64,000 bases of DNA. Origin: Kaistella sp. 97-N-M2 (GTDB lineage Bacteria; Bacteroidota; Bacteroidia; Flavobacteriales; Weeksellaceae). Below the pieces are notes generated by a model. That model did not search any database and was not told the DNA's origin. It was given only the letters and a program-made list of their open reading frames with translations. The stretch's first letter is position 1; each line of letters begins with the position of its first letter. Below, one piece after another: positions 1 to 7,690 of the stretch. The position numbers were made by a program, and so were the translations under genes. Location of the stretch: contig NZ_CP090976.1 of assembly GCF_021513235.1 (NCBI RefSeq), forward strand, positions 2,046,001 through 2,110,000. Direction: 5' to 3'.

Positions 1-1029
1 AACTGATTTCGAATCGGAAAAGGAGTCGCCCGTCCAAATTCTGCCAATCTTCATTAGATTGAATTTCTCTTCATTTATAAACTGATATTCGTCGTACCGA
101 TTGATGATCGTACCATTCGCTGCTTCATCACTCTCCTGAATTCTTTTGCCCGGACCGACATCAAAGTTGATGAAGTAGTACGCAAAATCATCATATATAT
201 TGATGAAATTAGCAGATCTTTCTGTTCGTGTCTCAATTCTTCTGTTACCGCTTCCGTTTACGCCTCCAGTATTATATAGATTGTAGCCGTTCGGCCCCTG
301 TGCATAAAATAAAGCGTAGTCATCGTCATTCCAAACACCGTCGTCTTCGCCCACCAACTGAATGGCATCCTCCTGAAGCGCAGAATACCTCGTATCTAAG
401 TTGTGCTCGGGTAACATTAAGCCGCCATTGCCATAAATTCTGAAGTTTTTCGGGTTCACGTTCGAAGGATTAATGCCGTTATCGCGTAAGAATTTGGCAG
501 TAACTTTAAAAACGCCGCTTTTGTCGACTTTAATTTTATAAAAAGTACCTGATTTCAAGGGATTTTCCGTGCTTCCGACCTTTCCGTTGATGGGCGTTGA
601 AACCGGAGATTTTCCCGCGCTCATGATGGTGAAAGAGACCAATCTGTAAATGTTCTGCTTTTCAAATTTTAATGCAGACACCCTTATATTGGTCGTCTTT
701 TCCTGCGTGTAAGGATTCGTATAATAGCTGATCTCGGATTTTTCCTCCGTGGGAATGCTGGAGGCATCAACATCAAAAATTTCTTTGTTAGTAACTCTTT
801 CCCAAACCACGTTTGATATTTGTTGAGTGGTCCCCGAATTTTTTGCGGTGTTCCGAAAGTAAACCGATCCGTCTTCAAAAGCAAAACCGTCGTTTTTAAA
901 GGAAGGGACGGTTGTTTTATAGTTTCCAAAATCAATAATTTTGCTGCCTTCCCATTGGATGTTAATGGTTTGCGAAGAAATGCAGGTAGAAAATAAACTG
1001 ATGAGGACAAGGGTTAAGATGCGTTTCAT
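1..1029 (-). CDS. porU: Type IX secretion C-terminal signal peptidase PorU, N-terminal part (runs off the window)
   Basis: The frame is open from an ATG at 1029 to the window edge, giving 343 codons of the N-terminal part. It starts MKRILTLVLISLFSTCISSQ, a Sec signal peptide, followed by a beta-rich region typical of the PorU N-terminus (for example GTFYKIKVDKSGVFKVTA and FRIYGNGGLMLPE). In the family, PorU is a gingipain-type (C25) cysteine peptidase at the outer membrane that removes the type IX sorting domain from cargo; its catalytic part would lie outside this window. Divergent gldJ is the expected neighbour, since gldJ and porU are adjacent in other flavobacteria. Two likely substrates with sorting domains occur here, the subtilase at 30.8-32.4 kb and the sugar dehydrogenase at 45.5-46.8 kb. 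Identity rests on the N-terminal pattern plus context. Confidence 0.82.
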   Translation of the reverse strand, partial: MKRILTLVLISLFSTCISSQTINIQWEGSKIIDFGNYKTTVPSFKNDGFAFEDGSVYFRNTAKNSGTTQQISNVVWERVTNKEIFDVDASSIPTEEKSEISYYTNPYTQEKTTNIRVSALKFEKQNIYRLVSFTIMSAGKSPVSTPINGKVGSTENPLKSGTFYKIKVDKSGVFKVTAKFLRDNGINPSNVNPKNFRIYGNGGLMLPEHNLDTRYSALQEDAIQLVGEDDGVWNDDDYALFYAQGPNGYNLYNTGGVNGSGNRRIETRTERSANFINIYDDFAYYFINFDVGPGKRIQESDEAANGTIINRYDEYQFINEEKFNLMKIGRIWTGDSFSDSKSV

Positions 1030-1191
1030 TTGTGGTGTAATTTCACGGTTACAAATTAAACGAAAAATAATAAATAATAATATGGTGCAATAAAATTTAA
1101 TTGTTAACGTTTTCCAAAAAAATCAATATTATAATTTGATTTATTAGATTATTTCTTTTTTCTTTGTGCTTTGATAAATTCTTGATAGACT

Positions 1192-2799
1192 ATGAACAAA
1201 ATTAAGTTGTTTTCGATAATAATGCTGAGTTCCACTATTTTACTAATGAGCTGCGGCGGTGGCAGTGGTAGTAAGAAAGGAGGTGGTACCAAGCGTTTCA
1301 CCAGTAAAACCGGATGGAAGCCAAATGATCAGAAAGGATGGTTTTTTACCGGAAAACAGCAGAAACAAAAGGGATGGCCGGGCATGGTATATGTTGAAGG
1401 AGGAACCTTTACCATGGGCGCGGTGAAAGATGATGTAATGCACGACTGGAACAATACACCGAGAAGAATGCAGGTGAGTTCTTTCTTTATAGGTGAAACC
1501 GAAATTACCAATTACGAGTACAGAGAATACGTTACATGGCTGAAGTTCGTTTTCCCGCCCTCCGATCCCAGCTTTAAAGAAATTTATAAAGGAGCCCTTC
1601 CCGATACTTTAGTTTGGAACAATAAACTTTCCAGAAACGATTTTGCCGAAACTTATTTCCGCCGCCCAGAATACGATTACTATCCTGTAGTAGGCGTTTC
1701 TTGGTTACAGGCTTCCAGATATTGCGATTGGTTAACAGACCGCGCGAACGAGAAAGCCTTAATGGAGCAGGGCGTTATTTCTAAAGATTTCTATACCAAT
1801 GATGCCAATAATCAAGGTTCAAATTCCTTTAACTTAGATAAATTCAAGGCTAATGATCCGGAAATGGAAGCCTATGTAAATACCGAAAGACTTAAACAAA
1901 AATCCGGGATTAAAACATCAAACCAAAGAATTGTGGCAGCAAACCGAAACGCCGCAGCTGGTGTTGTCGAAAAATTCCGACTTCCAACAGAAGTAGAATG
2001 GGAATTTGCCGCCTTGGGAATGCAGAAAGAACGAGAATATAATCTTTACACCAATAAACAGCCCCAAATTCAACAGTTGAAAGGCACCAAAGGACGGGAC
2101 CGTGGGATGTATCTTGCCAACTTCAAACAAGGAAGTGGTGATTACTCCGGTGTTGCGGGGTGGAAAAATGACGGTTCGCCGACCACTGCGGATGTTAAAC
2201 AATATCCGTCCAATAATTTAGGGATTTACGGAATGTTTGGAAACGTAGCCGAATGGACTGCCGATGTTTACAGACCGATTATTGACGAAGAAGGAAGTGA
2301 TTTCAATTATTACCGGGGAAATATGCCACAGGAAGTAGTGAAAAATGCTGACGGAACTTATAAGAAAATTGACGCCGCGAAATACGACACGCTTTCCGAT
2401 GGAAGATTAGTATATAAAGGTCTACCGGGACAATACGAACGTGAAACAGTTGCCGACAACAGAAACTTTAGAGACGGTGACTTCCAGTCTTCGCTGGATG
2501 CGGGTTATGGTAGGGCTGAAGACAGCACTACTGCAGGTTACAACATGTACAATTCCGAGAAAAAACGCTTTATAGTGGACGAAAGAGGAAGAGTGGTTTT
2601 ACAAAAAGACCCGATTTCCAGAACAACCCGAATTTCGAATGAAGTACGTGTTATTAAAGGAGGTTCCTGGTTAGATGGCGCTTACTGGCTGGATCCGGGA
2701 CAAAGAAGATTCCGTGACGAAGGAAAAGCTTATGGTTGGGTCGGTTTCAGGGTTTCCCAGGACGCCAAATCCACCGGAAAAGGTAGAACAAAAAGATAA
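1192..2799 (+). CDS. gldJ: Gliding motility lipoprotein GldJ
   Basis: A 535-residue outer-membrane lipoprotein. The signal peptide ends in the lipobox LMSC, with the lipidated Cys at residue 21. A formylglycine-generating-enzyme-like (FGE-sulfatase) fold spans about residues 64-525: it opens with GMVYVEGGTFTMG, has GMFGNVAEWTADVY in the middle and closes with KGGSWLDG and GWVGFRVSQD. In flavobacteria GldJ is needed for gliding and for stability of the type IX motor/secretion proteins. The FGE fold is thought to be structural here, not catalytic. The gene is divergent from porU and followed by murF, the arrangement found in Flavobacterium relatives. A strong hairpin terminator follows the stop. 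Confidence 0.93.
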   Translation: MNKIKLFSIIMLSSTILLMSCGGGSGSKKGGGTKRFTSKTGWKPNDQKGWFFTGKQQKQKGWPGMVYVEGGTFTMGAVKDDVMHDWNNTPRRMQVSSFFIGETEITNYEYREYVTWLKFVFPPSDPSFKEIYKGALPDTLVWNNKLSRNDFAETYFRRPEYDYYPVVGVSWLQASRYCDWLTDRANEKALMEQGVISKDFYTNDANNQGSNSFNLDKFKANDPEMEAYVNTERLKQKSGIKTSNQRIVAANRNAAAGVVEKFRLPTEVEWEFAALGMQKEREYNLYTNKQPQIQQLKGTKGRDRGMYLANFKQGSGDYSGVAGWKNDGSPTTADVKQYPSNNLGIYGMFGNVAEWTADVYRPIIDEEGSDFNYYRGNMPQEVVKNADGTYKKIDAAKYDTLSDGRLVYKGLPGQYERETVADNRNFRDGDFQSSLDAGYGRAEDSTTAGYNMYNSEKKRFIVDERGRVVLQKDPISRTTRISNEVRVIKGGSWLDGAYWLDPGQRRFRDEGKAYGWVGFRVSQDAKSTGKGRTKR

Positions 2800-2821
2800 T
2801 TTATATTTTAAAATATTCTCT

Positions 2822-2859
2822 AAATCCTTCTGTATTTGCAGAAGGATTTTTTATTTTTG
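2822..2859 (+). terminator. gldJ terminator whose T-tail overlaps a murF promoter box
   Basis: An 11-bp perfect stem pairs 2822-2832 with 2839-2849 around the loop TATTTG, followed by a T-rich tail. The tail continues into TATTTTTG at 2852-2859, which matches the Bacteroidota -7 box TAnnTTTG and lies just before the murF ATG at 2864. The termination signal is clear. The promoter is inferred from the -7 box only, since no well-spaced -33 element is visible. Confidence 0.7.
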
Positions 2860-2863
2860 ACAG

Positions 2864-4138
2864 ATGAATGCAGCCTCGTTTTATCCCCTTTTTTTAAACT
2901 CAGAAAAAGTAACCATCGACAATCGCAAGGTTGAAAAAAATGATATTTTCTTTGCCTTTTCCGGCGAAAAATATAACGCCGCAACCTTTGCAGAAGATGC
3001 AATCGATAAAGGTGCTCTTGCCGCGATTGTGGAACAGAAAGAATTTGAAAATACAGAAAGAAACATTTTTTATGTTCCGTCAACACTCGATTTTTTGCAG
3101 GAATTGGCTGTTCTTCACCGCAACCATCTTACCATTCCGATTATCGCGTTAACGGGAAGCAACGGGAAGACTACGACGAAAGAAATCATTCATGCGGTTT
3201 TGTCGCAAAAATATAATGTTCAGTATACCTTTGGAAACCTGAACAACCACATTGGCGTTCCTTTAACTTTACTTTCAATCAAGCCGGCGCACCAAATGGC
3301 GGTGGTTGAAATGGGTGCCAATCATCAAAAAGAGATCGAGTTTTTATGCAGGTTAACGCGGCCAACTTTAGGTTATATTACCAATTTCGGCAAGGCTCAC
3401 CTTGAAGGTTTCGGTGGGATAGAGGGTGTTATCGAAGGCAAATCGGAAATGTACCGTTATCTTCTCGAAAATGCTGAAACTGTTTTGGTGAATGAGAACG
3501 ATCCCATTCAGGTAGAAAAAACGCAAGGTTATTCCAATAAAATTACGTTTGGAAAGGAAACTTCTGAATTTTATTTTGAAGAATTTTCCCACGAAAATTT
3601 TGTGGGTTTAAGTTTTAAAGGAAGCAAGGCTCAATCGCAGTTAACCGGAAGTTATAATTTTACAAACCTTTGCGCCGCCGCAAGTTTAGGTCTTCATTTT
3701 AATGTTGAATTTGAAGACATCAAAAATGCCATCGAAAATTACGTTCCTACCAATATGAGATCACAGGTCCTGGAAAGAAACGGGAAAGTTTTTGTCCTTG
3801 ATACCTACAATGCCAACCCAAGTTCGATGGCCGAATCGCTGAAGAATTTCAGCCGGTTTACGGGCTCAAAAACAGTTATAATTGGCGATATGCTCGAATT
3901 GGGTGAGGAATCTGAAAACGAACACCAAATGATTCTGGATCTCGCTCAAAGCCTCGATTTTGAGGAGATCATCACAGTAGGAAGTCACTTTAAAAAAGTG
4001 AACACGACATTTCATACGTATAAAGATTCCGCAGAACTGTCTGCAGTTTTAGAAAACAACAGAATTACGTCCAAAAATATTTTACTGAAAGCATCGCGCG
4101 GTATTGCGCTGGAACAGATATTAAACTTTATTCCTTAA
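2864..4138 (+). CDS. murF: UDP-N-acetylmuramoyl-tripeptide--D-alanyl-D-alanine ligase MurF
   Basis: A 424-residue cytoplasmic Mur ligase that adds D-Ala-D-Ala to UDP-MurNAc-tripeptide, the last cytoplasmic step of peptidoglycan precursor synthesis. It shows the ATP-binding loop GSNGKTTT (residues 98-105), the downstream Mur ligase segments NHIGVPLTLL and AVVEMGANH, and the C-terminal domain motif DTYNANPSSM. Length is normal for the family. The start follows a -7-like box by only four bases, so the transcript may be leaderless. Its stop overlaps the stop of the convergent NUDIX gene by four bases. Confidence 0.95.
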   Translation: MNAASFYPLFLNSEKVTIDNRKVEKNDIFFAFSGEKYNAATFAEDAIDKGALAAIVEQKEFENTERNIFYVPSTLDFLQELAVLHRNHLTIPIIALTGSNGKTTTKEIIHAVLSQKYNVQYTFGNLNNHIGVPLTLLSIKPAHQMAVVEMGANHQKEIEFLCRLTRPTLGYITNFGKAHLEGFGGIEGVIEGKSEMYRYLLENAETVLVNENDPIQVEKTQGYSNKITFGKETSEFYFEEFSHENFVGLSFKGSKAQSQLTGSYNFTNLCAAASLGLHFNVEFEDIKNAIENYVPTNMRSQVLERNGKVFVLDTYNANPSSMAESLKNFSRFTGSKTVIIGDMLELGEESENEHQMILDLAQSLDFEEIITVGSHFKKVNTTFHTYKDSAELSAVLENNRITSKNILLKASRGIALEQILNFIP

Positions 4139-4740
4139 TTCAACACCCAGTAATCATCCAGGATTAATTTAATATTGTTGAAGGTCATGGGCAGCACGTC
4201 GGTGGAGATGGCATCGGCATTTTTCCAGGACACTTCCGAAATTCCTTCCTCTATCTGGGGTATCGGCGTTTCATCCCCTAAATAATTAATGCGGAACCAG
4301 TACGTTGTTTTCAGAATTTTTTCACCGTTCCGTTCGGTGTAAATGTGAAAAGTATTGTTAATGAATTCCTCTAAAATAAGTTCCTTCAAGCCCGTTTCTT
4401 CTTCAATTTCGTGCAAGGCCGCCTGCTCCAGAGATTCTCCTTCCTCTACTTTTCCTTTCGGTAAATCCCATTTCCCAAGTCTGCGGATAAAGAGAAGATC
4501 ACCATTTTGGTTTTTCACGATGCCGCCGGCTGCTTCAATAACTTTAAACATATGCGTGAAGTCTTCCCAAATTTCGTCGATGTTTTCGCCGTAAACATTC
4601 ATCTCCGGGCACGATGTGTTTTCCAAAAGATCAACAGCAATCTCCAGACTGGCAAATCCTTCGAAGCGCAGGTTTTTTTCCATGTTTTCCGGATACTTAC
4701 TTAACGTTAACCTTTTTTCATTCACAAAAACTTTATACAT
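4135..4740 (-). CDS. NUDIX domain hydrolase
   Basis: A 201-residue protein with a NUDIX box at about residues 96-118 (GKVEEGESLEQ then AALHEIEEETGL). The Glu residues that bind the metal are present, but the Arg usual before the first catalytic Glu (REUxEE) is His110 here. NUDIX enzymes hydrolyse nucleoside diphosphates linked to another group; the substrate cannot be read from the sequence. An N-terminal segment of about 65 residues precedes the fold, as in the flavobacterial family usually found beside pyrE. Here the divergent SRPBCC gene starts 33 bases upstream and no pyrE lies between them. Confidence 0.85.
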   Translation of the reverse strand: MYKVFVNEKRLTLSKYPENMEKNLRFEGFASLEIAVDLLENTSCPEMNVYGENIDEIWEDFTHMFKVIEAAGGIVKNQNGDLLFIRRLGKWDLPKGKVEEGESLEQAALHEIEEETGLKELILEEFINNTFHIYTERNGEKILKTTYWFRINYLGDETPIPQIEEGISEVSWKNADAISTDVLPMTFNNIKLILDDYWVLN

Positions 4741-4773
4741 TTGTAATGTTTTAAATAATACAAAAATATAAAA

Positions 4774-5160
4774 ATGAATCTAGAAGGACGCAAGATTGTT
4801 GTTAATAAATCAGCCGACGAGTTGGTGAATCTTTTAAAAAATCCGGAAGACTATAAATCGTTGATGCCGGAATCTCTGCAAAGTTTTGAAGTCCGCGACA
4901 ATGGTTTTAAATTCAGTTTGAAAGGAATGCCCGAAATTGCCTTGAAAATTGAAGAGGTAACCGAAAGTCAGGTTATTTTAAAATCGGCGAGTTCCAGCTT
5001 AGATTTTACGCTGAAAGGCGCGATGAACGCGATCAATGAAACCCAAACTGAAGTTCAGTTGCTTTTTGAAGGAAAATTTAATCCTTTCATCAAAATGATG
5101 GTCGAAAAACCCTTGCAGAATTTCATGAATTCCCTTACCGATAATATCGAGAAGATCTAA
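4774..5160 (+). CDS. SRPBCC (START-like) family protein
   Basis: A 128-residue protein with the small START/polyketide-cyclase (SRPBCC) pattern. The N-terminal beta strand is followed by SADELVNLLKNPEDYKSLMP, then alternating strands, and a long C-terminal helix containing FMNSLTDNIEKI. There is no signal peptide or membrane segment, so it is probably a cytoplasmic ligand-binding protein. In flavobacteria this family commonly accompanies a NUDIX gene and pyrE. Ligand and role are unknown. A strong bidirectional hairpin follows the stop. Confidence 0.75.
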   Translation: MNLEGRKIVVNKSADELVNLLKNPEDYKSLMPESLQSFEVRDNGFKFSLKGMPEIALKIEEVTESQVILKSASSSLDFTLKGAMNAINETQTEVQLLFEGKFNPFIKMMVEKPLQNFMNSLTDNIEKI

Positions 5161-5179
5161 AATTGCTCAAATAGTTTTA

Positions 5180-5215
5180 AAAAGTCCTGAAATAATAATC
5201 TATTTCAGGACTTTT
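5180..5215. terminator. Bidirectional terminator between the SRPBCC and ABC ATPase genes
   Basis: A 15-bp perfect inverted repeat (5180-5194 with 5201-5215) with a six-base loop is flanked by A and T runs, so it can terminate both convergent genes. The minus-strand ABC gene stop is immediately beside it. Confidence 0.85.
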
Positions 5216-5911
5216 TTATTGCGTATAGCCCGCGAAGGCTTCTTCCAAACTGCCGTACCTGCCTTTAAAATCTTCAATATTAGAATCCTGAAGGATTTTT
5301 CCCTCGTGGATTAAAATAACGCGCGAACAAAGCGCTTCTACTTCCTGCATGATGTGGGTGGAAAGAATAATGGTTTTCTCTTTTCCGATTTGCTTAATAA
5401 CATTTCGAATTTCGATGATCTGATTGGGATCCAGACCATTCGTCGGTTCATCTAAAATTAAAAGATCCGGTGAATGCAGGATTGCCTGCGCGAGCCCGAC
5501 TCTTTGCTGATATCCTTTGGACAACTGCGAAATTTTCTTCGATTTTTCGGGCGTAATTCCTACCAAATCGATCACTTCCTCAATTCTCTCCTTTGAAATT
5601 TCATGCAGATCTGCCACGAAACTCAAATACTCTTTTACATACATTTCAGCGTAGAGGGGATTGTTTTCGGGCAGAAAACCCATTCTTTTCTTCGTGGCGA
5701 TCTCATCCTCACGAATATCTTTTCCGTCGAATAAAATTTGGCCTTCATCAATTTTCAGCACGCCCACAATCGATTTCATCAACGTTGATTTTCCCGCACC
5801 GTTGGGCCCCAGCAGCCCAATAATCTCGTTAGTGTTGATGTCGATATTAATTTGGCGCAAAGCAACCTGCTCTCCAAATTTCTTCGTTAAATTGATAATT
5901 TGTAATGGCAT
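5216..5911 (-). CDS. ABC transporter ATP-binding protein (GldA/CcmA type)
   Basis: I place the start at the ATG at 5911 (MPLQIINLTKKFGEQVALRQ), giving 231 residues. An upstream in-frame ATG at 5977 would add 22 residues with no family resemblance. All ATPase motifs are present: Walker A GPNGAGKS (35-42), signature LSKGYQQR (130-137), Walker B LLILDEP (150-156) and the H-loop His186. The sequence resembles the ATPases of ABC-2 exporters, including GldA, but is shorter than I recall for GldA (about 300 residues) and lacks the extended C-terminal part. No permease gene is adjacent. A GldA role is possible because gldJ is nearby, but that is inference. Confidence 0.85.
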   Translation of the reverse strand: MPLQIINLTKKFGEQVALRQINIDINTNEIIGLLGPNGAGKSTLMKSIVGVLKIDEGQILFDGKDIREDEIATKKRMGFLPENNPLYAEMYVKEYLSFVADLHEISKERIEEVIDLVGITPEKSKKISQLSKGYQQRVGLAQAILHSPDLLILDEPTNGLDPNQIIEIRNVIKQIGKEKTIILSTHIMQEVEALCSRVILIHEGKILQDSNIEDFKGRYGSLEEAFAGYTQ

Positions 5912-6012
5912 GAAATTGATTTGATAGGGTGCAAATTTAGGAATTTGGCGAGACTTTCTTTCAGTTTTTAAATTCAAAATACATAAAGCCTATCCGATAT
6001 TTTTAAAATTTA

Positions 6013-6046
6013 AACAAAAAAAAACTTCACCAAATGATGAAGTTTT
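6013..6046 (-). terminator. Terminator after tRNA-Arg
   Basis: A 9-bp stem (6021-6029 with 6038-6046) is followed on the minus strand by a run of T, directly downstream of the tRNA-Arg 3' end at 6050. Confidence 0.75.
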
Positions 6047-6049
6047 AAG

Positions 6050-6123
6050 TGAGCGCGCCAGGATTCGAACCTGGGACCGTCTGCTTAGAAGGCAGATGCT
6101 CTATCCAGCTGAGCTACGCACCC
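6050..6123 (-). tRNA. tRNA-Arg (anticodon TCT)
   Basis: A 74-base cloverleaf on the minus strand. The acceptor stem pairs GGGTGCG with CGCGCTC, the anticodon loop CTTCTAA carries TCT, and the T-loop is GGTTCGAATCC. The 3' CCA is not encoded. It is the third of three tRNA genes in a row. Confidence 0.96.
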
Positions 6124-6162
6124 ATTGTTGGGATTTATACACCTTTGGGAAGATGATTTTTA

Positions 6163-6193
6163 AAAAAAAGAAAACTCTCGAAAGAGTTTTCTT
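6163..6193 (-). terminator. Terminator after tRNA-Pro
   Basis: An 11-bp stem (6168-6178 with 6183-6193) capped by CGAA is followed on the minus strand by T7. It separates tRNA-Pro from tRNA-Arg, so tRNA-Arg may depend on read-through or on its own promoter. Confidence 0.75.
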
Positions 6194-6198
6194 TTAAG

Positions 6199-6273
6199 TC
6201 GGGGCGGCAGGATTCGAACCTGCGACCTCCTGGTCCCAAACCAGGCGCGATGACCGGACTACGCTACGCCCCG
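6199..6273 (-). tRNA. tRNA-Pro (anticodon TGG)
   Basis: A 75-base cloverleaf on the minus strand. The acceptor stem pairs CGGGGCG with CGCCCCG, the anticodon stem CCTGG/CCAGG carries the loop TTTGGGA with TGG, and the T-arm is GCAGG-TTCGAAT-CCTGC. CCA is not encoded. Confidence 0.96.
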
Positions 6274-6295
6274 AGTAAAATTGTTCTGAAGGTTG

Positions 6296-6380
6296 CGGAG
6301 GGTGTGGGATTCGAACCCACGCGACCCTTGCAGGTCGACAGTTTAGCAAACTGCTCCATTAACCACTCTGGCAACCCTCC
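6296..6380 (-). tRNA. tRNA-Ser (anticodon GCT)
   Basis: An 85-base class II tRNA on the minus strand. The acceptor stem pairs GGAGGGT with ACCCTCC, the anticodon loop TTGCTAA carries GCT, and the long variable arm (CGACC...GGGTCG) is typical of tRNA-Ser. CCA is not encoded. It is first in the tRNA-Ser, -Pro, -Arg run. Confidence 0.96.
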
Positions 6381-6515
6381 TTTTGCAATGCTTTTTTAAG
6401 AACTTCTTTTCTGTAATTGCGAGTGCAAATATAAAATAGTTTTCACTACTAACCAAAAGTTTTTACTTATATTTTTTTGTATTTTTGGATCATAATTAAA
6501 TTAAACTACTTAAAA

Positions 6516-7544
6516 ATGCGTAAATCGTTATATCTCATAGGATTAAGTTTTCTGGTAATTTCCTGTGGTTCTCAAAAAAATATTCAGAAAGTTGCACCAA
6601 AACCGAAACCGCCTGCTGCAACCGTTTCTACGAAACCAAAACCGCCCGTTCCAACGCGCCCCAATGCCGAAGTTAAACATGAAGGTAAAAATGAATTTTA
6701 TAAGGTAAATATCGCCGACGCGGCCAAAAACGACAATACCATCAGTTACGGATCGATCGTTAGTGCAAATCCCGCGGGATATAAAGTGGTTAAGACTTAT
6801 TTTCCGTCCATTGGACAAAACTTCCGCCAGAAATACATCATTTTGCATTATACTGCCTTAGATGACGATAAATCGGTAATTGTTCTTACGCAACAATCCG
6901 TTAGCGCGCATTATCTGGTTAATAATCTTGATGACCGCGAAATTTACCAGTTGGTGGACGAGAACAAAAGATCCTATCACGCCGGAATCAGCCAGTGGAG
7001 AAATGATAAAATGCTAAACGATACTTCCATCGGAATCGAAATTGTGAATGGCGGATATGTTACCGATTCGACCGGAGTGAAAATTTTTCCCGAATTTGAT
7101 GAGGCGCAGATTAAAAAAGTGGCCGCTTTGGTAAAAGATATTGCCACGCGTTATATGATTCCCGCAACGAACATTTTGGGACATTCTGATATTGCACCCA
7201 CAAGAAAACAGGATCCCGGACCAAAGTTTCCCTGGAAAAAGCTTTACGACGACTATCAGGTTGGTATGTGGTATGACGACGCCACAAAGCAGGGTTTTTC
7301 GGACATGACGGATGCAGATGTTTTTGCCATGCAGATGGCCAGTCCACAGTTTATATTTAAATATCAAACGGCGCTGAGAAATTTAGGATACGGTATCGAG
7401 CCTTCCGGCACTTACGATGATGCTACAAAGAAAACCATCGAGGCCTTTCAGTATCATTTCCGTCCGGAAATGTACGACGGGATGATGGATGTGGAAACCT
7501 GGGCCATTCTACAGGCCTTAAATCAAAAATATCCTTCGAAATAA
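6516..7544 (+). CDS. N-acetylmuramoyl-L-alanine amidase lipoprotein with peptidoglycan-binding domain
   Basis: I prefer the ATG at 6516 (MRKSLYLIGLSFLVISC), which gives a clean lipoprotein signal with Cys17. An in-frame ATG at 6477 would bury that signal. The 342-residue protein has a Pro/Lys-rich linker (about 26-50) and then an Amidase_2 (AmiD/PGRP-type) domain. Zinc ligands are expected at His111 (ILHYTA), His223 (GHSDIAPTRKQDPG) and Asp233, with Glu175 as a likely catalytic residue. A C-terminal peptidoglycan_binding_1 repeat spans about 285-340. It should cleave the MurNAc-L-Ala bond from the outer membrane. A hairpin terminator follows. Confidence 0.9.
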   Translation: MRKSLYLIGLSFLVISCGSQKNIQKVAPKPKPPAATVSTKPKPPVPTRPNAEVKHEGKNEFYKVNIADAAKNDNTISYGSIVSANPAGYKVVKTYFPSIGQNFRQKYIILHYTALDDDKSVIVLTQQSVSAHYLVNNLDDREIYQLVDENKRSYHAGISQWRNDKMLNDTSIGIEIVNGGYVTDSTGVKIFPEFDEAQIKKVAALVKDIATRYMIPATNILGHSDIAPTRKQDPGPKFPWKKLYDDYQVGMWYDDATKQGFSDMTDADVFAMQMASPQFIFKYQTALRNLGYGIEPSGTYDDATKKTIEAFQYHFRPEMYDGMMDVETWAILQALNQKYPSK

Positions 7545-7595
7545 ACTGCTTCAAAAAATTTAAATAGAAAAATTATTTTAATATAAATCTACAAG

Positions 7596-7622
7596 CGGGC
7601 GATCCAGATCGTCCGTTTTTTA
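7596..7622 (+). terminator. Terminator after the amidase gene
   Basis: A 9-bp stem CGGGCGATC/GATCGTCCG (7596-7604 with 7607-7615) is followed by T6. The two-base loop means the real loop would open slightly larger. Confidence 0.75.
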
Positions 7623-7690
7623 TAGGATTAAAAAGACTTCTCATTTTACAGTCCGACAAATAAACCTTAACTTTTCAACAAATTATTTTT

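Noticed and set aside
684-1010. 108-codon minus-strand frame inside porU
   Set aside because: Out-of-frame shadow of the porU N-terminal coding sequence.
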